A stretch of DNA of 64,000 nt from positions 2,882,501 to 2,946,500 of the forward strand of contig JAJHZJ010000694.1 of the NCBI GenBank assembly GCA_023548195.1, read 5' to 3'. Below the pieces are notes generated by a model. It searched no databases. It was not told where the DNA came from and was given only the letters and a program-made list of their open reading frames with translations. Both the position numbers and the translations under genes were made by a program. Positions 1 to 10,824 of this stretch are shown here, one piece after another. This stretch comes from Bettongia penicillata ogilbyi (Eukaryota > Chordata > Mammalia > Diprotodontia > Potoroidae). Each line of letters starts with the position of its first letter. Within the stretch, counting starts at the first letter, position 1.

Positions 1-356
1 TTTATATCAAAAGTATACTTGTGTGAAAATATACAATTAATAGATAATTCCAGTTTTAGTAACTCTTTTTGCTTCCTCTTTTCAGTGAGATCAGTAATTA
101 TCTTAGGAGGAGAGGAAAGTAGATTTATTCTTTCTTTTGCATGTATTTTTAGAATTTGCTCAGGTGAGGCCCCAACTTTATATAAGTTTAGACAACTTGG
201 AAAAAGGAACTTTCTATATAAAAGAATGGCCATTGTCACTAGAGATAAATATTTTAATGTGGTCCATTATATAGTAGCATCCATATTTGTAAATGCCTAA
301 ACATAATGTTGTAGGGCATTTTCTATCTCATTACGTTATTTTCTCTCCAAACTCAG

Positions 357-395
357 AGCTTTTTGAAAATGAACATGTACGGCTTGGACAAAAAG
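357..395 (+). CDS. TBC1D19: TBC1D19 internal exon (residues ELFENEHVRLGQK; 39 nt)
   Basis: This microexon encodes ELFENEHVRLGQK just upstream of the TBC domain. It follows the acceptor tttctctccaaactcag and ends at the donor gtaagt. Its last G is the first base of a Val codon completed by the next exon. The acceptor is slightly ambiguous, because AG occurs at both 355-356 and 357-358. I used the first, which makes the opening Glu a split codon (G|AG). The alternative would start the exon at 359 with Leu and leave the frame unchanged. The upstream exon that would settle this is outside the window. Confidence 0.9.
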
Positions 396-1236
396 GTAAG
401 TTAGAGTTTTAACTTTCATAAATTCTGAAGAATTTAGAATTCCCTAAAGAAATGTTTATATTCAGCATGATTACCAAATAATCTATTCCCTAAAAAGTTA
501 AGAACCTAAGGAGGCAATGCATATAACTGTAGATAATAAAAATATAATGAAAATGTGTGTAGACAAAAAAGAGCTCTTCTTTTGTTTTAGCTCTAGTTAA
601 AATGGCAGCTGAAAAACTCCACTAAAAAAGAAATAAAAAGCACAGACACATGTCTTTATGATGATAATTTAACCCATGCTACCTTTGAATTTTATTTTAA
701 GATCAAGGAAACCTGTTTTGTCTTGGATACACACACATTTCATTAGCGTTAATAGGAATTATGCACATGCATCAGGGGAAAATATAACAATAATACTTCC
801 AGATGATTCTTCTCAGACGTAAGATTTAACAGCTGATTCAGCTAGTAGAGCCTTTCAGAATATTTTTCCCTTAGTTAAGTGAAATTTTTCCTGATTTTAA
901 TGAATTTGATATTTTTTTTTAAAGCACAGACATCTGTGATGTCAATGTAGATGTTTTATAGTATTACACAGTTAGAGTCCTAAATCCAAATGCAATAATT
1001 ATCTTTTAAAAAATCTTATTTGTAAGATTTCATTTTCATTCTGTAAAACCTTTGTCTTAAATACAGAGTAAAAGATGGTCTTGTCCTTGCTTGTTAGCAT
1101 TCATTTTTGTAACTAGAGCTCAACAGACTTTTGTTTTCTCTGGCCATATCCTTCTTCCCTTTTATTAACAGTATAGCTTTTATTACCTCTATAAAATAAT
1201 AGTAATAATGATAGTTAAAGTTTACATAACAATTTA
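396..1236 (+). other. Intron sequence with no recognised element
   Basis: AT-rich unique-looking sequence between the first exon and a MIR relic. I see no ORF with codon structure, no repeat consensus and no RNA gene here. Confidence 0.5.
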
Positions 1237-1435
1237 TTATTTGCAAAGTGTTTTAGATATACATCTAATTTGATCCTAATTTGATCAAAGTAACCCTGTG
1301 AGACAGATGTATTTATCATTCTCATTTTGTATATGAGGAAACTGAGGCTTGGAGAAATTAAGTCACCTACCTACTGTCACAAAGCTAAGTAAGTATCAGT
1401 AGTGGAGTTTGAATCAGAGCTCTTTCTACTATGCT
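1237..1435 (-). repeat. MIR-type CORE-SINE, antisense
   Basis: The block shows the standard antisense MIR order: 'tgcaaagtgttttagatata', then 'ccctgtgagacagatgta', then 'atatgaggaaactgaggctt', then a 'gaatcagagctctttc' end. It is diverged but close to full length. Confidence 0.8.
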
Positions 1436-1709
1436 AAGTTTCTTAACCAGAGGTCACAGACTGTGTGTATGTATATATACTTGCATGTCTATATATACAT
1501 ATAATTTACATATACAGTTATGTATAATTTACACATACATATGTGTGTGATGCATACATACATATACACACATATAACTTTCTCAATGTAATTGGTTTCT
1601 TTTTTAATCCAATATAATTCATTTTATACATTAAAAATTATTCTGAGAAGGGCTCCATTGGCTTTACCAGTCTTCCTTATGAAACAAAAAAAAGTTAAGA
1701 ACCCCTACA
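1436..1709. mobile_element. hAT-like inverted-repeat element, copy 1, with internal TG/TA microsatellite
   Basis: The left end reads gtttcttaaccagaggtcac and the right end reads aagttaagaacccctac, the same terminal inverted repeats as the copies at 3,947, 11,557 and 36,297. The interior 'aatataattcattttataca ... ttctgagaagggctccat' matches those copies. A TG/TA-rich microsatellite of about 110 bp replaces the A-rich site seen in the 36.3-kb copy. Confidence 0.65.
1454..1576. repeat. TG/TA/CA low-complexity tract
   Basis: Alternating purine-pyrimidine sequence (tgtgtgtatgtatatatac ... catacatatacacacatata) inside the inverted-repeat element. Confidence 0.85.
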
Positions 1710-2342
1710 CTACATCACATTGTCATCTGAAAATAGTTCTTTTTAATAACATGTTAGTGAGATGCTCATGTCTTTATCTTTATCTCTTTTTAGTATTTAT
1801 CTTTCACAATAGCTGGAAAACTTTCTTAACTTAAAAAAAATTAAATCTTGAAGGAACTTAATTTTAGGAAGTGTGAAAGAAAGTGTGATTTGATTTGACC
1901 TGGAATCTTAAAATGACTTCGTACCTCTGAAAACTCTTTTCATTGAGTATTAGTCCCGTAAATTGTTGTAGAAGTGGGGTAGACCTTAGGCAGATAATAT
2001 TATCAGTCAAAACTTATAGCAAAAGACAGGAACTCCAAAACAATTCAAAATTTGACAGTAGTAGTGTTGTGAGAAGGGCATTATCCATCACACTGAAAAC
2101 CTAAAAAATGAGTAGGAAGAAAGTCATAAACTACAATGTGGTAATAATAGGACCTTAAGAGTAAACAAAGCCTTACAAATAAGATGCTCTTGAATTAAAA
2201 AGATCAAACCACTACATAGCAATATGTAAGGATCTTCTCTCTTAAACTTTTTGTATCTATGTAATTTAGAATATATTTCAAAATTATCAAACTTTTATAT
2301 TTCTAATAAAATCTTAAAATGGTATTTTTTTTCTTTTGGCAG

Positions 2343-2455
2343 TTTTAGCTGAACAAGATAGTGCTGCTGCTCAACAATATATCAGACAAGGTAGCCCAAC
2401 AGCACTTCGAGCAGAATTGTGGGCCCTCATTTTGAATGTTTCAAATCAACCCGAG
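2343..2455 (+). CDS. TBC1D19: TBC1D19 internal exon: start of TBC domain (113 nt)
   Basis: After completing the split Val codon, the exon encodes 37 residues from LAEQDSAAAQQYIRQ to NVSNQPE. It includes GSPTALRAELWALIL, which is the first conserved TBC motif (a small turn, then Leu-Arg, then Trp with a following hydrophobic helix). That Arg-x-x-x-Trp helix packs the N-terminal half of the TBC fold in the family. The acceptor is the T-rich ttcttttggcag and the donor is gtaagt. The exon ends on a complete GAG codon (phase 0). The open frame runs on into the intron for about 120 bases before a stop, and that extension is not coding. Confidence 0.96.
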
Positions 2456-2764
2456 GTAAGTGTGAAGAAAGCTAGACTATATTTTAGTTTTGCATGCGTA
2501 TTTTCTAAAAGGTCAGTTGTTGGACATAGGAATATTGGATTATTTGACCCTGAAAGAATTTTTTTTCCTACTTTTTAAGTTATGCTACTTTTAGAATTTT
2601 TTGGAACAAGATTGACATGTAACTTGAATATTGTCATATTTCAATAATATTTAGTTTCTACTCTGACAAATATCTGTTAAACACCTAATATATGTAAAAT
2701 GCTGGAATGTGAAAATTAAGACAGTCTCTATACTCATGAAATTTACCATTAGTTGTATATTTCA

Positions 2765-2995
2765 GTCAATTAATGAACATTTATTAAGTGATTACTATGT
2801 GCCAGGCATTATGCTAGGTGCTAGGGATACAAAGAGAAAGGAAAAATAGTCTCTACCTTCAAGAAGTTTATATTCCAGTGGGGACAACCACATGTGTAAG
2901 TCAAAATATGCAGAATGAATATAGAACACATGGAAGGTCACCATTGAGAGGATGGTGTTAACAGCTAGGAAACCAGGAAGCAGCATGTTATCATA
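2765..2995 (-). repeat. L2-type LINE 3' end, antisense
   Basis: It reads 'gaacatttattaagtgatta', 'ctatgtgccaggcattatgc' and 'gctagggatacaaagagaaa', then 'caagaagtttatattccagt'. This is the reverse complement of the L2 3' terminus, whose sense strand ends '...ggcacatagtaggtgctcaat'. Confidence 0.75.
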
Positions 2996-3604
2996 GCTCT
3001 TGAAGGAAATAAAAAAAATATATACTTGAAAATTTTAAATAACATAAGCATGTAGCAGTTTAAAAAAGACCCAAACCCTATGAAAAAGTATATGTAAAAT
3101 AAACTTTTGAATAAAAATATTTCATATCTAGGAAATAGATACATACTATGAAAAATATCAGTGAAAATGTAATAGACTAAAGCAGAAATTATGTATTGTT
3201 ATTTACTTTTAAAAATATTTTTAATGCAGTTTTTCTTACTTAAAGTACTTGCCTGGATAATATAAATGATCTGTAAATCTAAATATTCAAATAAGCTTCT
3301 AAGTAAATTATAGCAAAATAGAGTTGTCAAATATCTCTCACAAAAAAGGATATGTATAATTCTTAGAAAAACCTTCACTTTTTTAGAAAACAAAGTTATT
3401 CATGATTACTATGGAAAATTACCCACAAACTATTGTCTATAATTAGAAGTTGTTATATTTTAAAACTTTTTCTTTGAGTAGGTAACAGCATCTAATTTGT
3501 TTCTGAAACTTGTGAAATAACTATATATTTTGTTAAACCTCTTTCAGGGGTATAGCAACTGAGCTTCATAGGAGATTTGCAGTAGGAATGGTAAACATGG
3601 AAAA

Positions 3605-3935
3605 AAATCACTTTATAAGCACTTATTGAGTACCTGCTGTGTATCAAATACTTCAAAAGGTACTAGAGAAACAAATGCAAAAATTAAATAAACTCTAATC
3701 ACAAAGAACAATGGGGAAGAGAAAGGGAAAGAGAAAAAAAATTCAAGTTCCTACTATTTATCAAGTGCCATACTAAGTGCTTTAAAAATTATCATCTTAT
3801 CTGTACATGTGTAAGTATGTGCAGAATAAGCATACGGTGAATCCAAAGCCATTAAATAGAAGGCAAGCTCTAGCATTTTGGTTAGGAAAGGCTTCCTGTA
3901 AAAAAAAAAAATGTTTGAGCTGTATCACGAAGAAA
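3605..3935 (-). repeat. L2/MIR-type fragments, antisense
   Basis: Diverged 'cacttattgagtacctgctg' and 'tactagagaaacaaatgcaa' are followed by a second short unit, 'atttatcaagtgccatacta agtgctt'. The tail 'gttaggaaaggcttcctgta' is typical of antisense L2 further from its 3' end. Confidence 0.6.
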
Positions 3936-3946
3936 GAAGATAGAAC

Positions 3947-3983
3947 CAGGAGTTCTTAGCCTGGGACCTGTGAGTTGTGTGTG

Positions 3984-4023
<40 letters not shown>

Positions 4024-4175
4024 TGTGTGTGTGGTGACCATATTTCACTGTAATTTGTTTCCTTTGTAACCCTATTATTTTATTTCATACATTCAGAAAC
4101 ATTATTCCGAGAATAGATTCATAGGCTTCCCTAGGCCTAAAGGACCCATGATGCAAACATATTTAAGAACCCCTG
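3947..4175. mobile_element. hAT-like inverted-repeat element, copy 2, with internal (TG)n
   Basis: Ends are caggagttcttagcctggg and tatttaagaacccctg, an inverted pair. The interior 'tgtaatttgtttcctttgta acc', 'ttatttcatacattcagaaa' and 'cattattccgagaatagatt' matches the other copies. A (TG)n tract sits just after the left end, at the same place as in copy 1. Confidence 0.7.
3975..4034. repeat. (TG)n microsatellite
   Basis: Nearly uninterrupted TG dinucleotides of about 60 bp within the inverted-repeat element. Confidence 0.95.
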
Positions 4176-5129
4176 ATACAGAGAGAAACATGCAGTGACA
4201 TATGTGATAGAGTGCATGATATTTGTCTTTTTGCCAGTGCCCAACAACTGCAGTCCATACAGTGCAGGCTGAGCTCTCCTTAGAATAAAAGCCAAAAAAA
4301 CCCAAGGAATGCCTGTGTTATCCAAAATGTTAAAAACAATAATCCTGTCCTTTGGAAAATTGAAGAAGGGTTTCAAGATAAAAACAAAGACAATGGTTCT
4401 GAAGAAACAGAAGGGAATCCTGACCTGGGCCAGGCGATTAAAGGATGGACCAAGACAGTGAGTAGAATGGGAGGAAGAACCACCAAACACTGGAGCTAAT
4501 TAATAGATAAGAACTTCACATGTATGTAGAGAGCTCCTGGATTCTGAGGAGAAACAGCTACTTGTACTCTAGGAAGGATGTTGTGAATCCACAGGTTTCA
4601 GGAGAAGAGCAGTCATCCATTAAGTGTTAGACAAAGAAGAAATGAATAGTCGTGGTTGGACTCTCTCCTGCTGAAGGGCACCAAGTCTTCCGTTTGTTGG
4701 CCTGACATTAACAATAGAGAGGTCAGCTATCTTCTTAGGACACGTATACACAATGAGAAGAAAATGGGAGAAGGGGAGAAGGAAATGGCAAACCAAATGG
4801 GGCACTAAGACTGGGGGGAAAAGACTGAAATCTAATAGAATACTCTAAAGTAATTAAGGTAGCCAAAGATGATGAATGTAAAGAAAAAGGGAGAGATCTG
4901 TATGAAAGCATTCAAAGCAGACAAAGAAGAACCAGAAGAACATGAATTAAGACCCTATACAAGAGGGGAAGAACATAGCTGTGGAATCAGAAGGTTTGAA
5001 CTCAGATGCCACCTCTGATATGATTCCTGTATTTCAAGCTATCATATATAAATATAAATCCTATTCTCAGATCCCATTTTCTTAATCAGTTAATCCCACA
5101 TCTGTCTCTTCCAAATCCCATGTGTTAAA
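4176..5129. other. Unassigned intron sequence, purine-rich
   Basis: No family recognised. Composition is A/G-rich on the + strand, with phrases such as 'agaaaatgggagaaggggag'. This suggests a decayed retroelement, possibly antisense L2, but I could not align it. The 117- and 67-codon antisense frames here lack any family signature. Confidence 0.4.
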
Positions 5130-5800
5130 AGTTTCTTTTTTAAAAAAACTTATTTATTTATTTAAGTTTTCAACATTCATTTCCACAAAATTTTGAGTTC
5201 CAAATTTTCTCCCCATCTCTACCCTCCCCCCACTCTAAAGTACCGAGCATTCTAATTATCCCTATCACCAATCTGCTCTCCCTTCTAACATCCCTCCCTT
5301 CTGTTATCCCCACCTTCTCTTTTGTCCTGTAGGGCAAGATAAATTTCTGTACCCCATTACCTGTATTTATTTCCTAGTTGTATGCAAGAACAATACTCAA
5401 CAGTTGTTCCTGAAACTTTGAGTTCCAACTTCTCTTCTTCCCTCCCTCCCCATCCATCCCCACTGGGAAGACAAGCAATTCAATATAGGCCATATCTGTG
5501 TAGTTTTGCAAATGACTTCCATAATAGTCAGGTTGTGTAAGACTAACTATATTTCCCTCCATCCTATCCTGCCCTCCATTTCTTCTATTCTCTCTTTTGA
5601 CCTTGTCCCTCCCCAAGTGTTGACTTCTCATTGCTCCCTCCTCTCATTGCCCTCCCTTCCATCATCCCCCCCACTCTGCTTATCTCCTTCTCCCCCACTT
5701 TCCTGTATTGTAAGATAGGTTTTTGTACCAAAATGAGTGTGCATTTTATTCCTTCCTTGACTCAAATGTAATGAGAGTATGCTTCATGTTTTTTCACTCA
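5130..5800 (-). mobile_element. 5'-truncated L1, 3' UTR only, antisense
   Basis: The copy begins with an A/T tail region (ttaaaaaaacttatttattt) followed by 'gttttcaacattcatttcca' and a long C/T-rich tract with 'ccctcccccc' runs. This is the reverse complement of the 3' UTR of a marsupial L1 lineage. The same 3' terminus occurs in sense at about 54,320-54,418 and, diverged, at 24,418 in antisense. No ORF2 portion is present. Confidence 0.65.
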
Positions 5801-6885
5801 CCTCCCCTAAAATTATTTCTTTAACAAATATAATAATAGGCTTTATAACTTTTGTTCAGCTGTCTGAGATTTATTATGAAAATCAAGAGAAGTATAAAAC
5901 AGAGAAAGAAATATCTTCATCCATGCATTAAAGAAGGTGTCTTGTATAAAATTCAAATAGAAGAATTTCTTGTCATTGGCAAGGTTCTCTAAATATGAAT
6001 GTGCATGGAACTATGAAACCTTCTTACTGAAATACTTTATTATGCAAAAAAGATTAACTTAACCATTCACTTTTAAAAAAATAATACGTAATAAAATGCA
6101 TATTGCTCAGATTATTACATTCAATTGTATAGGTGGCCAATTGAATTGGGCCATTGATACATATATACATATCTATCAATTTGTCTGTCTTAAAGCACAG
6201 TATGTAAACAATAAACTTGTACCAGAATTGAGTAGGAAAAAGAAATGGGACAGTAGCTGATTTGAAAAATTGCATAGCATTTTCATTGGTTCCCAGTAAT
6301 TTGCTGCTACAGGTCCTTTTTAAAATCTCAATTTCTTCTACTACATGCCTTTGAATTATCAAATATAATCTGAGAAGAAAAAGTATAGCAAGTGACCAAT
6401 AGGACAAGGGGAAGATGAATTGTTGGGATAAGATATCTGTAGTATATCATCAATGATAACTTATAAGTAGCATAAAACACTTTATCAGGAATATTTATTG
6501 TCAGACAATTGGCACATCAGATAAACAGCCCAAGTGCTCCACTGGGACATAAGAAATGTTAAACTATCTAGAGGAAAGCTAATGGTAGTATAAGTAGCTT
6601 GTCTTTGGAGGAGTTACAAAAAAATTATACATATACCACATAATATGTAAAGTCCTGAAGAATCTTATTAAGGGAGTACCTACACTGATGAGATAAGATG
6701 CTAATTGAAGTGCTGGAGTAAATTTTGCCTGAACAAGTTTGGAATTTTAAATATTTTGTTTCACATTAAATTATGCCAATTTTCCTATCATCGTAGGGTA
6801 ATGTAAGGTTATACTTTTACTAGTTCTCAGCTGAGAAGATTTTATTTTGGCCATACTATCCATGTTTCTACCATTTAAGACCAAG
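5801..6885. other. Unassigned intron sequence
   Basis: AT-rich. No repeat consensus or coding signal recognised, apart from a short phrase at 6,670-6,700 ('aagggagtacctacactgat') that recurs near 43,280. Confidence 0.45.
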
Positions 6886-7045
6886 AAGGACTGTGATCAA
6901 ATGAATTCTTACTGGAATTCAGGAGAACAACTGTGTCTGTAACTAGCTTTAGGACTATTTTAAGTCATTTAATCTCTATGGGGTTTAGTTACCTCACCTA
7001 TAAAATTGAGAATTCTAGCTCTGACAATTTATGATTCTTTTATTG
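6886..7045 (+). repeat. MIR-type SINE, sense
   Basis: Diverged tRNA-SINE/MIR order: 'ctgtgtctgtaactagcttt', 'aagtcatttaatctctatgg', 'ttacctcacctataaaattg', then 'gctctgacaatttatgattc'. Confidence 0.6.
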
Positions 7046-7159
7046 GTTTTATGACCTTTCTTACTTTTAAAAAATAGCCTTTGTAGAAAAGCATCATTAA
7101 ACACTAGTGAAAATCCCAACGAAAGCAACCCAAAATGCATAAATTATCTGGAGTCATTA

Positions 7160-7965
7160 TACCAATGCGGTCATTCGTTAAGTACTTTCTGTGTACCAGA
7201 CACTGTGTTAAGCACAGGGGATACAAAGAAAAGGGGGAAAACAGTCTCTGTCCTCACACAGAATACATTCTAATGGAAGAGACAACATGTAAATATTTAG
7301 TTTTGAAGAAGACATTTAGAATAGATGAAGGTGTTCTGAAAGGAGATATAAGCAGACATGAGTTAGGGGAATTAGGAAAGGACTTGGAAAAAGAGGAATT
7401 GAACTGATCCTTGAATGAAACCAAGGAAACCATGATGGGGAGATGAAGCATTCCATGCATGGGGGGCAGCTGCTGCAAAGGCAGAGATAAGAGTGTCATG
7501 CTCAAAGAACTCGTAAGTAAACCACTATAACTGAACATACTTAAAGCTGGAAAGGTAGAAAGGAAGCTGGTTGTAAATAATTTTAAATGACAGCATTTTA
7601 TATTTGATCTTGGAGTTGATAGAGAGGCACTGGAATTCTCTGAGTAACAGGGTCAGATCTATGCTTTAGAAGAATTGTCTTAGCAGGTTAGTGGCTGATA
7701 GTAGTTAAGATTGGAGTAGGAAAAGACTTGGGGGAAGGAGACCAATTAAAAGACTTTCGCAAGAAATAATTAGAATTTTAATTAGGGTTGTAGATACATG
7801 AGTGGAAAGAAGAGGATATGTACAATAGATGTTGTAAAGGGAGAAACAAGACTTGAACATAGAAAGGGGGAGCTTTGAGAGGGTTAAGGAGGGTTTGGAA
7901 AAGTTGCTTTGGAGAGTGAGATAGTGGGTGGAATAGCATGTTTGCCTGGCTGTAATGAGGTCCCG
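7160..7965 (-). mobile_element. L2-type LINE, 3' end and part of ORF2, antisense
   Basis: Starts at the antisense 3' terminus ('ttaagtactttctgtgtacc', 'agcacaggggatacaaagaa') and runs without a break into antisense ORF2: 'ggagacaacatgtaaatatt', 'cattccatgcatggggggca', 'gatctatgctttagaagaat' and 'gaccaattaaaagactttcg'. About 800 bp is retained. No intact reading frame remains. Confidence 0.75.
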
Positions 7966-8500
7966 CTTGATATTAGATATCAGAAATTTGCAATGGACCC
8001 ACTCATCACAATTTTGTGATTTCCTGCCCCTCTGTTCAGCACCACATGAATAGGAACTAAGGAGGTAGATATTTTATAGTATTCATTGCAGCCATTTAAA
8101 AGATTAATTTGTTTATGCAAGCATTTTGCTTGTAGACTATAATTTTTATGATCTGTTTTTTATTAAAATATTACTCTCCTAGCACTGGTCTTAAAGGATA
8201 CATTTTATTATTAATATAAAACCAAAGGAGCATTATAAATGCAATGACAAACAAATTATTGTTTTAAAAAGCAAATAAAATAAAATTCTTTATGGAAGAA
8301 GATACATTAAATTAACTTGAATAATATTTTGTAGTGTATTAAATATAGGAAAATTACATTGTTTTATTTTAGTACTAGTTTGATCTAGTACAGCAAAGTT
8401 ATCTTTTATGTGTGAACAGTTAATATTCAACGCATGTGTTTTCAAATGTTGCCTGTTCTAGAATTATATTTGGAAACTACTAGAATGATGATGTGTAAAT
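7966..8500. other. Unassigned intron sequence
   Basis: AT-rich. No element recognised. Confidence 0.45.
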
Positions 8501-8504
8501 TGAT

Positions 8505-8905
8505 TAAGATTAAATTTTGAAGGGTCTTGAATTCATGACATGAGGCTCAACTGAAGGAATGGGTTGTTTGGCTTGGAGAAGGAAGAGCTGTGATATGGAG
8601 GAGGACTTAACCTTTGTTCTTTTTAGCCCCAGACAGCAGAGACAGGAGAAATGTACAGAAATTTCAAAGAGATAAATTTAGGCTAGATGTCAGGAAAAAC
8701 TTCCTAACAGCAGTGCCCCTAAATGGAATGACTTTCCTCAAAATGTGTGAATTTCCCCTCCTTGGAGGTCTTCAGGTAGAGGCTGGGTTGCCACCCAGTG
8801 AAACATGTCATAGTTAGAATTCCTTCAGATATGGCTTTGGATAGACAGTCATCGAAGGCCCTTCCAACTCTCAAATTCTTTGCTGCTTTGATGCTTTTGC
8901 TATGG
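8505..8905 (+). mobile_element. CR1/L3-type LINE 3' end, sense
   Basis: Nucleotide and peptide signatures agree. The frame at 8,614-8,817 reads RDKFRLDVRKNFLTA then EFPLLGGLQVEAGL, which is the conserved C-terminus of CR1/L3 ORF2 ('..RLDiRknFft.....lP.e.v..pSLe.FK..Ld'). The 3' part ends 'aaggcccttccaactctcaa attct', the typical CR1/L3 terminus. The element is heavily 5'-truncated and not functional. Confidence 0.8.
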
Positions 8906-9095
8906 ATTTATACTCATATTAAAGAAGTACTGCTTTGGATTTTATAAAAGAAAATTTAACATATTGAAACATGTTAAATACAGAAGTGTTTGTTTTAGAT
9001 ACTAGCAGTTAAGTAAGTTAAAAGCCATATATATTTGTGCCTTCACTGTCTACTTTTTTTTTGTTTTACAGCTATCTTTTATAATAAAAAATACA

Positions 9096-9130
9096 CACAC
9101 TCTCTTTCTCTTTCTCTCTCTCTCTGTCTC

Positions 9131-9222
<92 letters not shown>
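9096..9222. repeat. Compound (TC)n-(AC)n microsatellite
   Basis: About 80 bp of TC repeats with a few TTTC and TGTC interruptions changes abruptly into about 36 bp of AC repeats. Confidence 0.95.
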
Positions 9223-9335
9223 ATAATCTTAGTGTTTTTTTAAAATGTTATTTGAGTTGACTAGAAGCCAAAGTAGCTTATTTTATCTTTTGGCTAAATT
9301 TTTTTTCACCATGTAAGGACAAAGTTTTTAAAAAA

Positions 9336-9603
9336 CATTTTGTTGTTTTTCAGTCTTTTTCAATTGTGTTAGACTTCTCATGACCCCATTTGGGGGTTTT
9401 CTTGGCAAAGATTTTGGAATTTTTGCCATTTTCTTCTCCAACTTATTTTACAAACAAGAAAACTGAGGCAAATAGGGTTAAGTGACATGCCCAGGCTCAC
9501 ACAACTAGTAAGTGGCTGAGGTCAGATTTGAACATTTGAAAATGAGTCTTTCCTGACTCCAGGTCTGACATGGTATCCACGGTGTCACATATCTGCCCCA
9601 GCT
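9336..9603 (-). repeat. tRNA-derived SINE with RTE/BovB-like tail, antisense
   Basis: In antisense order it has the tail 'ttctcatgaccccatttggg', the middle 'ttctccaacttattttacaa acaag aaaactgaggca', then 'cacacaactagtaagtggct' and the 5' tRNA-like end 'ctgactccaggtctgacatg'. It shares its layout with the copies at 54,737 and 56,195 and with the sense copy at 48,930. Confidence 0.8.
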
Positions 9604-9619
9604 GATATAAACAAGTTCA

Positions 9620-10165
9620 AGAAAAATTTATTCATTGTAGTGTTAAACATAATTAGCTGTGCTTACCAAAGTATCAGAATTAACAGTACTAGTGGTTTTG
9701 AATAACTTCAGGTTTCATCATTTGGGGATAGGATGAATCAGTTTTTTTGCAGATTTCCTTTATCTGTAAGTGGTCTATTTTCCACATATGGACCAAAATA
9801 TATGCATATACATACATACATGGCTATATACTAGTGTATGCATATGTGGAAAACCACACATTTATTCACTTTTTTGTCCTTTATATATTTGCTATGTATT
9901 TTATATACACATAAATTTTTTTTGCCTTTCGTCATCTTTTAGATCATAAGCTTCTTGAAAGTAGAGATTTTCATTATAACTAGGTATAATGTTTTACAAA
10001 CAGTAGATGTTCAATATGTATTTTTAGATGGTATTTGCATTCTACGACAAGGAGAAAGGAACTTTTAAATCTTTTGGTATTTTAGTTTTCAATCTTTTGG
10101 TACTCTGAAACCACAGAGATATTCTTATTTTTCATCAAGTCACTTTTTTGGAATTCTCTCTTTAT
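9620..10165. other. Unassigned intron sequence
   Basis: AT-rich, with a short TATG/CATA-rich stretch near 9,795-9,850. No element recognised. Confidence 0.4.
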
Positions 10166-10179
10166 AAATTATTAAGAGT

Positions 10180-10473
10180 TAGACCTAGTAGTGCATTGCC
10201 TATAGTCCCTGCTACTAAACAAACTGAGATTGGTAAATGTCTTTCTCAGAAGTTATGAGCTGCAGTGGGCTAAGCCAGTCAAGTGTCTGTACTCTCTGGC
10301 ACACATAACATGTTGCTTTTGTGAGTGAGAGGCCTCCAAGGCTGCCTAAGGAGAAGCAAACTAACCCAAATAGAATACGAAGTACATCAAAAGCTCCCAT
10401 TGATTAGCAGTGGGATCAGGCTCCTGAGCAACCACTATATGTTGATCCTGGGTGAGATAGGAAGACTCAGTTC
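10180..10473 (+). pseudogene. 7SL (SRP) RNA retropseudogene, near full length
   Basis: Order and spacing match 7SL RNA along about 294 bases, against ~300 for the real RNA. The matched blocks are 'gcctatagtccctgctact', then 'gagctgcagtgggctaagcc', 'aagtgtctgtactctctggc', 'ccaaggctgcctaaggagaa', 'agctcccattgattagcagt gggatc' and 'cctgggtgagatag'. Both the Alu-domain ends and the central S domain are present, so it derives from 7SL RNA itself and not from an Alu-like SINE. Many substitutions and a purine-rich tail (10,480-10,525, a decayed poly-A tract) mark it as a retrocopy. No external promoter elements are seen. Confidence 0.85.
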
Positions 10474-10479
10474 GTAAGA

Positions 10480-10525
10480 GAGAGATGAAAGAAGAAGAGA
10501 AGAGAGGAGAGAAAGAAAAGGAGTT
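10480..10525. repeat. GA/A-rich tail of the 7SL retrocopy
   Basis: 'agagagagatgaaagaagaa' followed by GAGA and AAAG runs directly after the 7SL copy. This is consistent with a decayed poly-A tail that became a microsatellite. Confidence 0.6.
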
Positions 10526-10824
10526 TGAATAATTCTTTCAACAATTCACATGAAAATGAATTTTAAAAATTATCTTATTTCCTGGTAAAAGGACTATTGA
10601 TTTCTCCCCATTCTGTTCCTCATGTATTACAACAAAATATCCTTCAACCTCTCCCCCAGTCTTTAATCTGCCACTATGTTTCATACCCTTAAATTCTCAT
10701 CCATCATCCTAGCACATCAGAAATGCTGAGTACATTTTAATTTTGTCATATCTGTTTTTTGCGGGAAACACCAGTGGGATTTTCTTGGGATCTTAGGACC
10801 TCTATTCACTATGCCAAAATACTG

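Noticed and set aside
4137..4490. 117-codon antisense frame
   Set aside because: No domain, no codon bias and no splice-compatible context; it overlaps the end of an inverted-repeat element.
6054..6407. 117-codon antisense frame
   Set aside because: Chance frame in AT-rich intron with no recognisable family.
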